A stretch of DNA of 64,000 nt, taken from positions 186,001-250,000 of the forward strand of contig JAGTXO010000013.1 of NCBI GenBank assembly GCA_019448385.1, written 5' to 3'. The stretch is from Diacronema lutheri (taxonomy: Eukaryota > Haptophyta > Pavlovophyceae > Pavlovales > Pavlovaceae). The notes below the pieces were generated by a model. The model did no database searches and had not been told where the DNA came from. It was given only the letters and a program-made list of their open reading frames with translations. The number at the start of each line of letters is the position of its first letter. Position 1 is the first letter of the stretch. The position numbers were made by a program, and so were the translations under genes. Shown in pieces: positions 17,799 to 25,460 of the stretch.

Positions 17799-19232
17799 AT
17801 GCTCATCGCGGCGTGCTCTCGCGGGAAGGCCCTCAGCCACCGGCTGAACGCGAGCGCGAGCCCGTGCGCGATCAAGGATGGCGCGCGGCTCGGCACGCTT
17901 TCCTGGCGGCCGTGCCCGCTCCGCACGCGCGAGACGGCCGAGCATACGCGCGAGCTGCTCGCCAACCGGTGCCGGCTTTCGCTCATGCATTGCACGCGCG
18001 TGCTGCTGCGCGGCAACGTGAGCGTGCTGAAGATGGGAAGGAGCAACCATGCGTGGGCGCAGTCTTCGGCCGACGCGACCTCGCTCATCGCGAGCATGCT
18101 CGGCTCGAGCGCGCGCTCGTCGTTTGTGGGCGGCGCGGGCGCGCGCACGCTGCGCGAGTGGCTGCACGCGCACCGCTGGACGCTCGCGGCGAACGCGGCA
18201 TGCTCGTTGCAGATGATCCAGTGGGCAATGGACGACGTGCTCTACCTGCGCTCGATCAACATCCTCGCCATCTGCTTCTTCACGCTCTACAACGCGCACA
18301 TGGGCGCATGGATCTACATCTCGTGGGATGCGGCGTACACGCTCATCAACATGATTCAGATCTACCGGATCGTGCGCGAGCGCCGGGAGGCGGCGCTGCT
18401 GCCGTGGCAGCACGAGCTGCACGCGAGCGTTTTCCAGCACGGCGGACTCAGCACGCACCACACGCGCGCGCTTCTCCGCATCGCCGAGCCCGAGCAGCTG
18501 CTCCGCGCGGGCGAGCGGCTCATCGTCGCAAAGGGCGCCGTGGCGCCTGACGAGCCGTCGGGCGGCGCGGGCGCGGACGACGAGCACTTGGTCGGGCTCG
18601 TCCTGTCGGGGTCTCTACGCGCGGAGGTGGGTGGCGAGGTCGTCGGCTTCGTCGACGAGTGCGGCTGGTACGGGCACGTGCAGTTCAACGTGGATGAGCA
18701 CCCGGCCGTTACGCTCGTCGCGCTCGAGCCGACGCGCCTGCTGCAGTGGTCGAGCGCGCGGCTGTCGGAGCTGGTGCAGCGCGACGCGTGCGTGCAGCGC
18801 GGGCTGCACGAGCTCTGGAACGACGACATGGGCCGCCTCCTTTCAAAGAGGGACGACGATTTCCTCCGGCGGCGCTCTGGCCACTACGCGCGCGTCATCC
18901 GCGCGCTCACCGCGTCGGCGGCGCGCGTCACGGACGGCGACATCGCGCACGTGCTTGAGCACCGGCGGCGGCACGGGATCGACGACGCGACGCACGAGGC
19001 GACGCTTGACGAGCTCGAGGCGGCGGGCGCGCTCGAGCCGCACGCGCTGCACGCGCTCAGGAGGCTGCGCTTGGACGCCGACGACGGCGACGGCGATGGC
19101 GCGCGCGGCGCGCTGCCCTACCTGTCGCGCGTGCGCCGCTTCGTCTCGTCGCAGCTCACGTCGATGGCGATGGAGCTCGCGTTCGCCTCGGCGCCCGACG
19201 GCGCAACTGCGGGCGCGGCCGAGCGCAACTGA
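17799..19232 (+). CDS. Popeye-domain-like membrane protein
   Basis: A 477-residue single-exon protein. After a ~120-residue N-terminus come hydrophobic helices (INILAICFFTLYNAHMGAWI and SWDAAYTLINMIQIYRIV, ~145-190). Then comes a soluble cyclic-nucleotide-binding-like beta-roll with GERLIVAKG, LVGLVLSGSLRAEVGGEVV, FVDECGWYGHVQFN and TLVALEPTRLLQW. This order, hydrophobic segment then FxxL..HG... L...G..L..G...D.L.L.LSG.L, is that of Popeye proteins, which bind cAMP through an unusual phosphate-binding cassette in animals. Here the cassette is not the animal sequence, so cAMP binding is only inferred. The C-terminal 120 residues are helical and unassigned. The start follows a CCCAG, so an upstream exon cannot be excluded. 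Confidence 0.72.
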   Translation: MLIAACSRGKALSHRLNASASPCAIKDGARLGTLSWRPCPLRTRETAEHTRELLANRCRLSLMHCTRVLLRGNVSVLKMGRSNHAWAQSSADATSLIASMLGSSARSSFVGGAGARTLREWLHAHRWTLAANAACSLQMIQWAMDDVLYLRSINILAICFFTLYNAHMGAWIYISWDAAYTLINMIQIYRIVRERREAALLPWQHELHASVFQHGGLSTHHTRALLRIAEPEQLLRAGERLIVAKGAVAPDEPSGGAGADDEHLVGLVLSGSLRAEVGGEVVGFVDECGWYGHVQFNVDEHPAVTLVALEPTRLLQWSSARLSELVQRDACVQRGLHELWNDDMGRLLSKRDDDFLRRRSGHYARVIRALTASAARVTDGDIAHVLEHRRRHGIDDATHEATLDELEAAGALEPHALHALRRLRLDADDGDGDGARGALPYLSRVRRFVSSQLTSMAMELAFASAPDGATAGAAERN

Positions 19233-19391
19233 CCTCCACTTCCGGGCAACGGTCGGTCTCATGAGCCATGAGCCTGGCCGTTCGCCATGTTCACCACCCC
19301 TTCCGGTCACTTCCTTCTGTGGCTGAGCTGACCTGCCGCAGCGGCGAGCTGTGAGTCGTCGCGACCCCGCTGGCATGACTTCACCAAAAGG

Positions 19392-22328
19392 TCAGAGCAC
19401 GAGTCCGTCCCCGCGGTCGCCCCACGCGCGCGTTACCGCCGCCCTGCCGTCGGCGCTTAGCGCGTTGCCGCCGAGCCAGAGCACGGAGAGCAGGCTGTTG
19501 GCGCGGAGCGCGGCGGCGAACGCGCGCGCGCCCCGGTCGCCCATCTCGTTCTTGTACACATAGAGCGCAGAGAGTCGCCCATCGCTCTCGAGCGCGCCGG
19601 CGAGCGCGACTGCCCCGTCGTCGCCGATCGCGTTGAGCTGCAGGTCGAGCATCGCGACGGAGGCATGGGCGTGGAGGGCAAAGGCGAGCGCCATCGCGCC
19701 CGCGTCGCCCACGCGATTCTTGCACAGGTCGAGCGCGGTGAGCGAGCTGCTCGCCTTGACGCCCTCGGCAAGCGCGATGGCGCCCGCGTCGCCCACGCGG
19801 TTGTACCGCAGGTCGAGCTCGCGCAGCGCGCGCGACGCGCGCAGGTCGTGAGCGAGCAGCACGAGGTCGACATCGCCGAGCTCGCTGTCGCTCAGGCTCG
19901 CGCGCGTGCGCCCGCGCTCAAGCCCGCAGAGCGAATGCACGCGCGCCCTGCCCGGCCGGTCGCACGCGTGCGTGAGCGCCGCGGCCGCCGGCGCGTAGAA
20001 CGCGTTGCGCAGCATGTTGAGCTGCGTGAGCGACGGGCACGCGCGCAGCGCCTCGGCGAGGGCGAGCGCGCCCGCGTCGCCGAGCTTGTTGGCCGAAAGG
20101 TCGAGAACGCTCACGCGCAGTGCGCTGTTGGCGCACAGCGCCTCGGCGAGGGCGAGCGCACCCGCGTCGCCGAGCTTGTTGCGCGGCAGGAGCAGCGCGT
20201 CGAGCGAGCGAGACGCGCGCACGCCGGGCGCGAGCGCGCGCGCGCCCGCCGCGCGCAGGTCGCATTCGCAGACGCGCAGCGTGCGCATCTCTGCGCCGTC
20301 GTTGAGCAGAGCGCAGAGGCCGGCCGCCATCGGCGCAGCCGCGAGCGCCTCGAGGTCGAGGTAGCGGAGCGACGGTGGGAGCGAGCTGCCGAGCAGCGCG
20401 CACCGCGCGGCGGGCGGCCGGTCGGCGCACTGCACGCGCAGCGCGAAGAGCGCGGGTGAGGCTGCGAGCGCCGCGCAGTACTTGCTGAGCATCTCGTTCA
20501 CGCGCGCGGCCGCGTGCGTCTCCACGCCACCGCCACCGCCACCGCCACCGCCACCGCCACCGCCACCGCCACCGCCACCGTCCGCGTCCGCATCGGGCAT
20601 GAGGAGAGAAAGAACAATGGCGGCGAGCCGAGCGCGCAGGGCATTCGTCAGCTCGGCTGCGAGCTTGATTGGGCCGCCGGTGCGCGCGCTGAGGGCGGCG
20701 GCGGCGCGCGGCACACCATCGTCGAGCACCGCGTGCGCGACGTCGAGCGGAAAGGCCGCCTGCCTCTCGGCCTGCGCGTGCCCGCTGTACTCGCGCCCGT
20801 ACCTGTGCTCGTCGCACGCGGCGGGGCCGCCGTCCGTCAGGCCGACCGCGGCCGAGCCGCCGCGCGGCGGGTGGTAGACGTCGAGGAGGGCGGCGGGGCG
20901 AGCGAGCAGCGCGTGCAGCTGCTCGAGGCTCGGCCCGTCCGTCAGCGCCGCCGCGCCGTCGCCGTCGAGGACGAGCAGCGCGCCGCGCGCGCCGCCGTCG
21001 AGCGCGGCGGCTAGCGTCACCGACGCCGCGCCTGCGCCAGCCGCCGCGTACCCTTCCGCCGCGCGCGCGTCGGGCGCGTCGGGCGCGTCGGCGGGCGCGT
21101 CGGCCAGCGCGTACGCTCCAACCCAGTACGCCACGTCCTCGCCGAGGTGCCTGTCTGCGGAGTGCTGTCTCAGACAGCGCACGAGCTCAAACACGCGCCC
21201 GGCAGGCCGGTGCACAACGACCCACGCCGGCCGCTGCGGCCGCGCGGCGACCATCTCGACGAGCGAGCGGCCGGGACCGCCGGCCGTGCGCGCCACGTGC
21301 GCGACCAGCTCCGCGTGCGTCAGCGCCTCGCGCGCGTGCGACGGCGGCGAGTCGGCCCGGCCGGCGGACGTCGTGCCCGGCGGCGCCGAGCCGCGCCGCG
21401 CACGCTCGAGCGCGTCGGCGGTGGACAGTGCGAGAGCCTCGAGCTGGCGCAGCGTGATCGCGCGCTCGGCGGGATCGGCGATCTGACAGCCCGCCGGCGC
21501 ACCCATTGCGAGCGCGCCCGCGCCGCGCACGCGCACGCGCGTCGGCGCAGACGGCGGCGGCGCCTTGTGCGACGGAGCGTGTAGCATGGCGGATGGGTCG
21601 GTGGTTGGCGGCGGCGCGCCACTGGCGGGCACGGGCGCGCGGCGCTGAAACGCGCCAGCGCCGTGTAGCATTGGTGTCGCCGAGCCGCCGCAGGTGCCGC
21701 CGCAGGTGCCGCCGCAGGTGCCGCCGCCCGCGGCGTGCTGGCCGCCGGTGATGCTCAGGCGGCACGGGGTGATGCTCAGGCGGCCGATGCCGCCGTGCAC
21801 GCAGATCGACGCCGAGCGTGCGGCCGCGCCGGCGACGCGGCCGTCGCGGCTGTGCCGGCGATCGCCGAGCGACGACCTGCGCCCAAAATGCGGCACGCCG
21901 AACGCCGGCCGCGCGCTCGTCCATTGCGCGAGCGCGTGGAGCGTCGTTACGACCGCCGGTATGTTTTTGCCGTCGTGCAGGTCGACCGGCATGAAGAGCT
22001 CGCGCTCGGCGAGGCCAAAATGCGCGGCGCATGCGGCAAGAAAGGATGAGATGTTCTCCATCTGCTTGAAGGCGTTGCCCGGCTGGTGCACGCGCGGCAC
22101 CACGCCCGGCCGGATCGTGTTTGCGAGGCGGCAGAGCACCACCCCATCGCGCAGGCCCTCCTGGAGCGACTCGCCGCCAATTGGCGCGCAGATCGTCGCC
22201 TCCATCCACGCCTGCACGTCGTGCACCATCTGCCGCTTCAACTCCATGTCGAGCCGCCGCCGCCGGTACGTCGCGCCGCCGAGCGGGCTGTCGTCCCCAA
22301 CGGGCTCGACGAGCAGGTGACTTGACAT
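19392..22328 (-). CDS. calponin-homology plus leucine-rich-repeat protein
   Basis: About 978 residues from ATG 22328 (MSSHLLVEPVGDD). A single calponin-homology domain of the calponin/transgelin kind occupies ~20-130 (WMEATICAPIGGESLQEGLR, DGVVLCRLANTIRPGVVPRV, AFKQMENISSFLAAC, LFMPVDLHDGKNIPAVVTTL). A long Ala/Gly/Pro-rich middle follows, with a ~19-Gly run encoded by a GGTGGC repeat. Near the end are ten or so ribonuclease-inhibitor-type leucine-rich repeats (LGDAGALALAEAL, VGDAGAIALAEGV, MGDRGARAFAAAL), ~660-960. CH domains of this type bind actin or microtubules and RI-type repeats bind proteins, so a cytoskeletal scaffold is plausible. The earlier in-frame GTG at 22442 is not needed. Confidence 0.82.
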   Translation of the reverse strand: MSSHLLVEPVGDDSPLGGATYRRRRLDMELKRQMVHDVQAWMEATICAPIGGESLQEGLRDGVVLCRLANTIRPGVVPRVHQPGNAFKQMENISSFLAACAAHFGLAERELFMPVDLHDGKNIPAVVTTLHALAQWTSARPAFGVPHFGRRSSLGDRRHSRDGRVAGAAARSASICVHGGIGRLSITPCRLSITGGQHAAGGGTCGGTCGGTCGGSATPMLHGAGAFQRRAPVPASGAPPPTTDPSAMLHAPSHKAPPPSAPTRVRVRGAGALAMGAPAGCQIADPAERAITLRQLEALALSTADALERARRGSAPPGTTSAGRADSPPSHAREALTHAELVAHVARTAGGPGRSLVEMVAARPQRPAWVVVHRPAGRVFELVRCLRQHSADRHLGEDVAYWVGAYALADAPADAPDAPDARAAEGYAAAGAGAASVTLAAALDGGARGALLVLDGDGAAALTDGPSLEQLHALLARPAALLDVYHPPRGGSAAVGLTDGGPAACDEHRYGREYSGHAQAERQAAFPLDVAHAVLDDGVPRAAAALSARTGGPIKLAAELTNALRARLAAIVLSLLMPDADADGGGGGGGGGGGGGGGGGGVETHAAARVNEMLSKYCAALAASPALFALRVQCADRPPAARCALLGSSLPPSLRYLDLEALAAAPMAAGLCALLNDGAEMRTLRVCECDLRAAGARALAPGVRASRSLDALLLPRNKLGDAGALALAEALCANSALRVSVLDLSANKLGDAGALALAEALRACPSLTQLNMLRNAFYAPAAAALTHACDRPGRARVHSLCGLERGRTRASLSDSELGDVDLVLLAHDLRASRALRELDLRYNRVGDAGAIALAEGVKASSSLTALDLCKNRVGDAGAMALAFALHAHASVAMLDLQLNAIGDDGAVALAGALESDGRLSALYVYKNEMGDRGARAFAAALRANSLLSVLWLGGNALSADGRAAVTRAWGDRGDGLVL
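20526..20580. repeat. (CCACCG)n hexamer repeat coding poly-glycine
   Basis: About nine units of CGCCAC; on the coding strand GGTGGC, giving ~19 consecutive Gly between the middle region and the leucine-rich repeats of the CH-LRR protein. Length is likely variable among strains. Confidence 0.9.
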
Positions 22329-22687
22329 GAATTTTCTTTGAATCGATTTCAGGAGTGGAGGGTGGCGCCGCGGAAGTCGGAAGTCGGAGCACACGTGCGT
22401 GCGACGTGCGGCGTGCGCGGCTGCGCGGCCCGCCGGTCTCACTCACCCCGTGAATGTCACGATATCAAAGTGCACCCAAAGCTCCGCCACACCATCACAC
22501 GGCCGCGCCTGCCGGCGACTCCTCCCGACCTCGGCCACGGCGTTCACGCGTCCGCGCCGCCCATACCGCGCTGGGCGGATGACCGCCGCCCGCCGCGCGA
22601 GTAAGCAACGCTCCTCGACGCTCCCCGCTCAGTGGGCGCGGTGTGGCACTTTCGGGTCGAAAGCCCGCGCGCGCGACAGCGCGCGCC
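22329..22687. other. intergenic, 5' flank of the CH-LRR gene
   Basis: Between the start of the CH-LRR gene and the stop of HPRT. It is less GC-rich close to the CH-LRR start codon (TCTTTGAATCGATTTC). I see no repeat, RNA gene or credible coding frame. Confidence 0.6.
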
Positions 22688-23422
22688 TCAGCTGGTCCGG
22701 TGTGCCTGTGCGAGCGCATCGTACTTTGGGAGGCAGGCCTTGTTGATGATGCAGATGTGGTCCATGTCTCGAAAGTACTCCTCGTAGTCGAGGCAATAGC
22801 CAACGACAAAGTGGTTGGGCACCTGGAAGCCGAGGTAGTCGACGACAAAGTTGGCTGAATTGGGCACGCGCTTCTGCAGCAGCGAGCAGACGCGCACCGT
22901 GGCGGGCTGGTGCTTGTGCAGCTCCGGGATCAGCGCCGCCATCGTGCGGCCGGTGTCGACGATGTCCTCGACAAGCAACACGTGCTTCCCCTTGAGCTGC
23001 TCAAAGTCCATTCCCGTCGCGTGCACCTGCACGTCGCCGCTCGATGTCATCCCCTTGTACGACGACACACGGATGAAGTCAAACGTGAAGGGGACCGTGG
23101 GCGTGCGGCGCGAGTAGCAGCGCTTGAGGTACATGATAAGGTCTGAGAAGAACTGCGCGCCTCCCTTGAGGCAGCACAGGATGTGGATCATCGCGCCATC
23201 GTAGTCGGAGAATATGTCCTCAGCGAGCTTCTCGCTGCGCGCCTGGATGAGGCCCGACGGGATGAGGACCGACTCGAGGTCGCCCTCGTAATGCACCGGT
23301 ATGGAGAAGACATCGAGCGGGTAGGCCGGCTGCTCGGCCACGTCCGGGATCACGATGCACTTGCGCGGTCCCGTCGCTGGGAAAGTTGGCCAGTCCGCCG
23401 ACGGCTTTGTGGCATCCCCCAT
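22688..23422 (-). CDS. HPRT1: hypoxanthine-guanine phosphoribosyltransferase
   Basis: Purine salvage: transfers phosphoribose from PRPP to hypoxanthine or guanine, giving IMP or GMP in the cytosol. It is single-exon, 244 residues, near the usual 218-230. Key motifs are in order: HYEGDLESVLIPSGLIQARSEKLA, LCCLKGGAQFFSDLI, FIRVSSYKGMTSSGDVQV, the PRPP-binding loop HVLLVEDIVDTGRTM (acidic pair E-D), VRVCSLLQKRVP, and FVVGYCLDYEEYFRDMDHI, which contacts the purine base. The start at 23422 gives MGDATKPSADWP with a short extension before the conserved core. Its 5' flank holds the most AT-rich tract of the neighbourhood. Confidence 0.96.
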   Translation of the reverse strand: MGDATKPSADWPTFPATGPRKCIVIPDVAEQPAYPLDVFSIPVHYEGDLESVLIPSGLIQARSEKLAEDIFSDYDGAMIHILCCLKGGAQFFSDLIMYLKRCYSRRTPTVPFTFDFIRVSSYKGMTSSGDVQVHATGMDFEQLKGKHVLLVEDIVDTGRTMAALIPELHKHQPATVRVCSLLQKRVPNSANFVVDYLGFQVPNHFVVGYCLDYEEYFRDMDHICIINKACLPKYDALAQAHRTS

Positions 23423-23450
23423 GCTGTCGGGGCTTGGATTCCGCCGCGCC

Positions 23451-23471
23451 GATTAAATAATTAAATAATTC
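23451..23471 (-). promoter_or_regulatory. AT-rich tract upstream of HPRT
   Basis: GATTAAATAATTAAATAATT, 30-50 bp upstream of the HPRT start codon: two copies of TTAAATAA in a region otherwise above 65 percent GC. It could be a TATA-like core promoter or an AT-rich leader; its position right before the ATG suits either. Confidence 0.4.
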
Positions 23472-23552
23472 ATGCGGCCAGCCCATGGCCGCGCTCGCCT
23501 GCAGCTGAGGAGCTGTCGTGCTGCCCCCCGCTCCTTCGTATGCTACGGCCGC

Positions 23553-24518
23553 TCACTTCTTTTTGGAGCCGGCGCGGCTGGCTGGCCGGCTGCTCTTCTC
23601 GGCGGCGAGCTCGAGCGACGCTATTCGCTCGGCGAGCTCGGCCTCGCGCTGGTCGAACTGCGCGGCGAGCGCCGCGCGCGCAGCTTCGACGCGGTCCTCC
23701 ACCAGCTTTGCGATCGCCTCGTCCACCTCGGGCAAGCCCGCATCGGGCAGCTCGTCGGGCGCCGCGGGCGCCGCGGCATCGGCGGCTGGTGTCGCGGCAC
23801 GTACGGCATCCGTACTGGGCGCCGCCTCCGCGTCCGACGCCGGCGCGTGCACGACCGGCGTGCCTTGCTCGAGCGGCAGTGGGAGCGCGGCGAGCTGAAC
23901 GAAGGCGTTGAGCCGCCTGCGCTCGCCCTCGCGCTCTTGCGTGAAGACGTGCTGGTGCAGCTCGTAGTGATTGAAGTAGTCGGCGCTCACGTGCGCGGTC
24001 AGACTTTGCACCTGCGCGAGCGTCATGCTCTCCTCAGGCGGCAGCGCAGAGATGCGCTCCATCAGAAGTTGGCTCCATTGCGCGAACGCCTCCTCTTTGC
24101 TCAGCAGCTGGCCTGCGCGGGCCGATGGGGCGGCGGCGCACGTGCAGGAGCGATGCATGGGGGCGATAGATTGGTGTGGGGGGGTGTGGGGGGGAAGGGG
24201 GCTGGGTTCGGCCGGACGCCGTGGACGGCTGGACGAAAGGTGACGCATCAGCGGCAGGCCGGCGCGCCCAAAGCACCCACCGCAAGCCTGCGCGTGGACT
24301 GCGACAATCGTCTCGAAGGCGACAAACGTCTTTGCGACGGAGAAGCCCACGTCCTTGCAGAAGGCGAGCGTCTGGTGGAGGAAGTCAACGTAGATGGACT
24401 GGCGTAGGTCGCTCTCGTGCTTGGGCTGAGACGCGATCCTCGCGAGGATCCCCACCGCCGTTGGCTCGTCCGCCGCCCAGATCTCGTCGAGCTGCGCGGG
24501 CAACAACCGGAGAGCCAT
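23553..24518 (-). CDS. C8orf74-like protein, possible flagellar component
   Basis: Two exons, 24518-24281 and 24112-23553, join in frame to 265 residues (MALRLLPAQLDEI start). The N-terminal ~80 residues contain RQSIYVDFLHQTLAFCKDVG and FSVAKTFVAFETI, which resemble the conserved block of human C8orf74 and flagellate homologues by spacing and pattern. Exon 2 carries SKEEAFAQWSQLLMERI, and a C-terminal coiled coil (VEDRVEAARAALAAQFDQRE) ends in a Ser/Lys-rich tail. C8orf74-like genes follow the distribution of motile cilia, so a flagellar role is inference. It is head-to-head with the next gene, with 55 bp between start codons, suggesting co-expression. Confidence 0.6.
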   Translation of the reverse strand: MALRLLPAQLDEIWAADEPTAVGILARIASQPKHESDLRQSIYVDFLHQTLAFCKDVGFSVAKTFVAFETIVAVHAQACGGCFGRAGLPLMRHLSSSRPRRPAEPSPLPPHTPPHQSIAPMHRSCTCAAAPSARAGQLLSKEEAFAQWSQLLMERISALPPEESMTLAQVQSLTAHVSADYFNHYELHQHVFTQEREGERRRLNAFVQLAALPLPLEQGTPVVHAPASDAEAAPSTDAVRAATPAADAAAPAAPDELPDAGLPEVDEAIAKLVEDRVEAARAALAAQFDQREAELAERIASLELAAEKSSRPASRAGSKKK

Positions 24519-24573
24519 CGCCCGTTTCTTGCCACTCCGCGCGCGCAAGGGTGGTCGGCGTAACAGCCGGGCG

Positions 24574-25395
24574 ATGGATCACGTGCAGACCGAGCGGCTG
24601 CGGGAGCAGATCCGGCGGGAGGAGCGCACGCTGGAGGCGTGGACGCTCAAGTACTTGAACGAGGAGGCGCGTTCGCAATTCGCCGAGGACGCATCCAACC
24701 GCGAGGGCCAGTACCCGCCAAAGGACGTGTGGAAGGGGGGCGCCGTGCAACAGCCGCTTGACCCGACGGCCGACGAGCTCGCGTGGGAGGCAGCGAGCGC
24801 GCGCGAGCTGGTCGAGAAGAACAAGGCCAAGAACGACCGCGGTAGCGTGCTCACGCAGCCGCCCGCCGACCTGACTGCGCCGATCCCGCCGGGTTACAGG
24901 TTCGGCCGCGCGGCCGCGCCGGCGCCCGGTGTGGCGCGTGCGTGCGCCGCCCTGACGCGCACCCTCGAGCCGCCATAACCGCCCTTCGCGCCGTGCGCAG
25001 CCGGTCGTCGCGTCTCACCCACGACACGCGCACCGAGTCGATCCTGCAGGACCTCTCACCCGCGCTCGTCTGCCCCGGCGCAGTGTACGTCAAGCAGCGC
25101 TTCTCCACGTCGACGTCCGACGCGTTCAAGTACCACAAAGACCGGCTTGACCACGTGCGCAGCCGCGGCACGCCGCGCTGCCCGGCGCGCACGCACACGC
25201 GCGCCAGTGGCACGCTCACTCGTGACGCGCTGCGGTCGGCTGCCGCCGTGCCGGCGTGCGCAGGACCAGTTTGTCGCGCGCGAGAAGTACGCGCTGCGGA
25301 GGACATGGGCGCAGCAGCACGCGGAGAAGTGCCTGCTGCTCGGCGAGAAGCCCTTCCTCTCCGGCAGTGCAAAGGGGTCTGGCGGGGCCAAGTGA
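24574..25395 (+). CDS. hypothetical protein, three exons, divergent partner of C8orf74-like gene
   Basis: Exons 24574-24899, 25001-25154 and 25264-25395 join in frame to 203 residues. Donors are CAG|GTTCGG and CAC|GTGCGC; acceptors TGCGCAG and TGCGCAG. The protein begins MDHVQTERLREQIRREER and is helical with no membrane segment. It continues through IPPGY (exon junction) SRSSRLTHDTRTESI, FKYHKDRLDH, then DQFVAREKYALRRTWAQQHA and a Gly/Ser/Lys tail. I do not recognise a family. The short, Tyr/Arg-rich motif style and the bidirectional promoter with a candidate flagellar gene make an axonemal inner-surface protein conceivable, but this is a guess from context only. Confidence 0.6.
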
Positions 25396-25460
25396 CACAT
25401 GCAGTGACTGACCGTCTCTGTGCGAGTAGTGAATGATAGACCTTTGCGGGGGGGGGGGAG

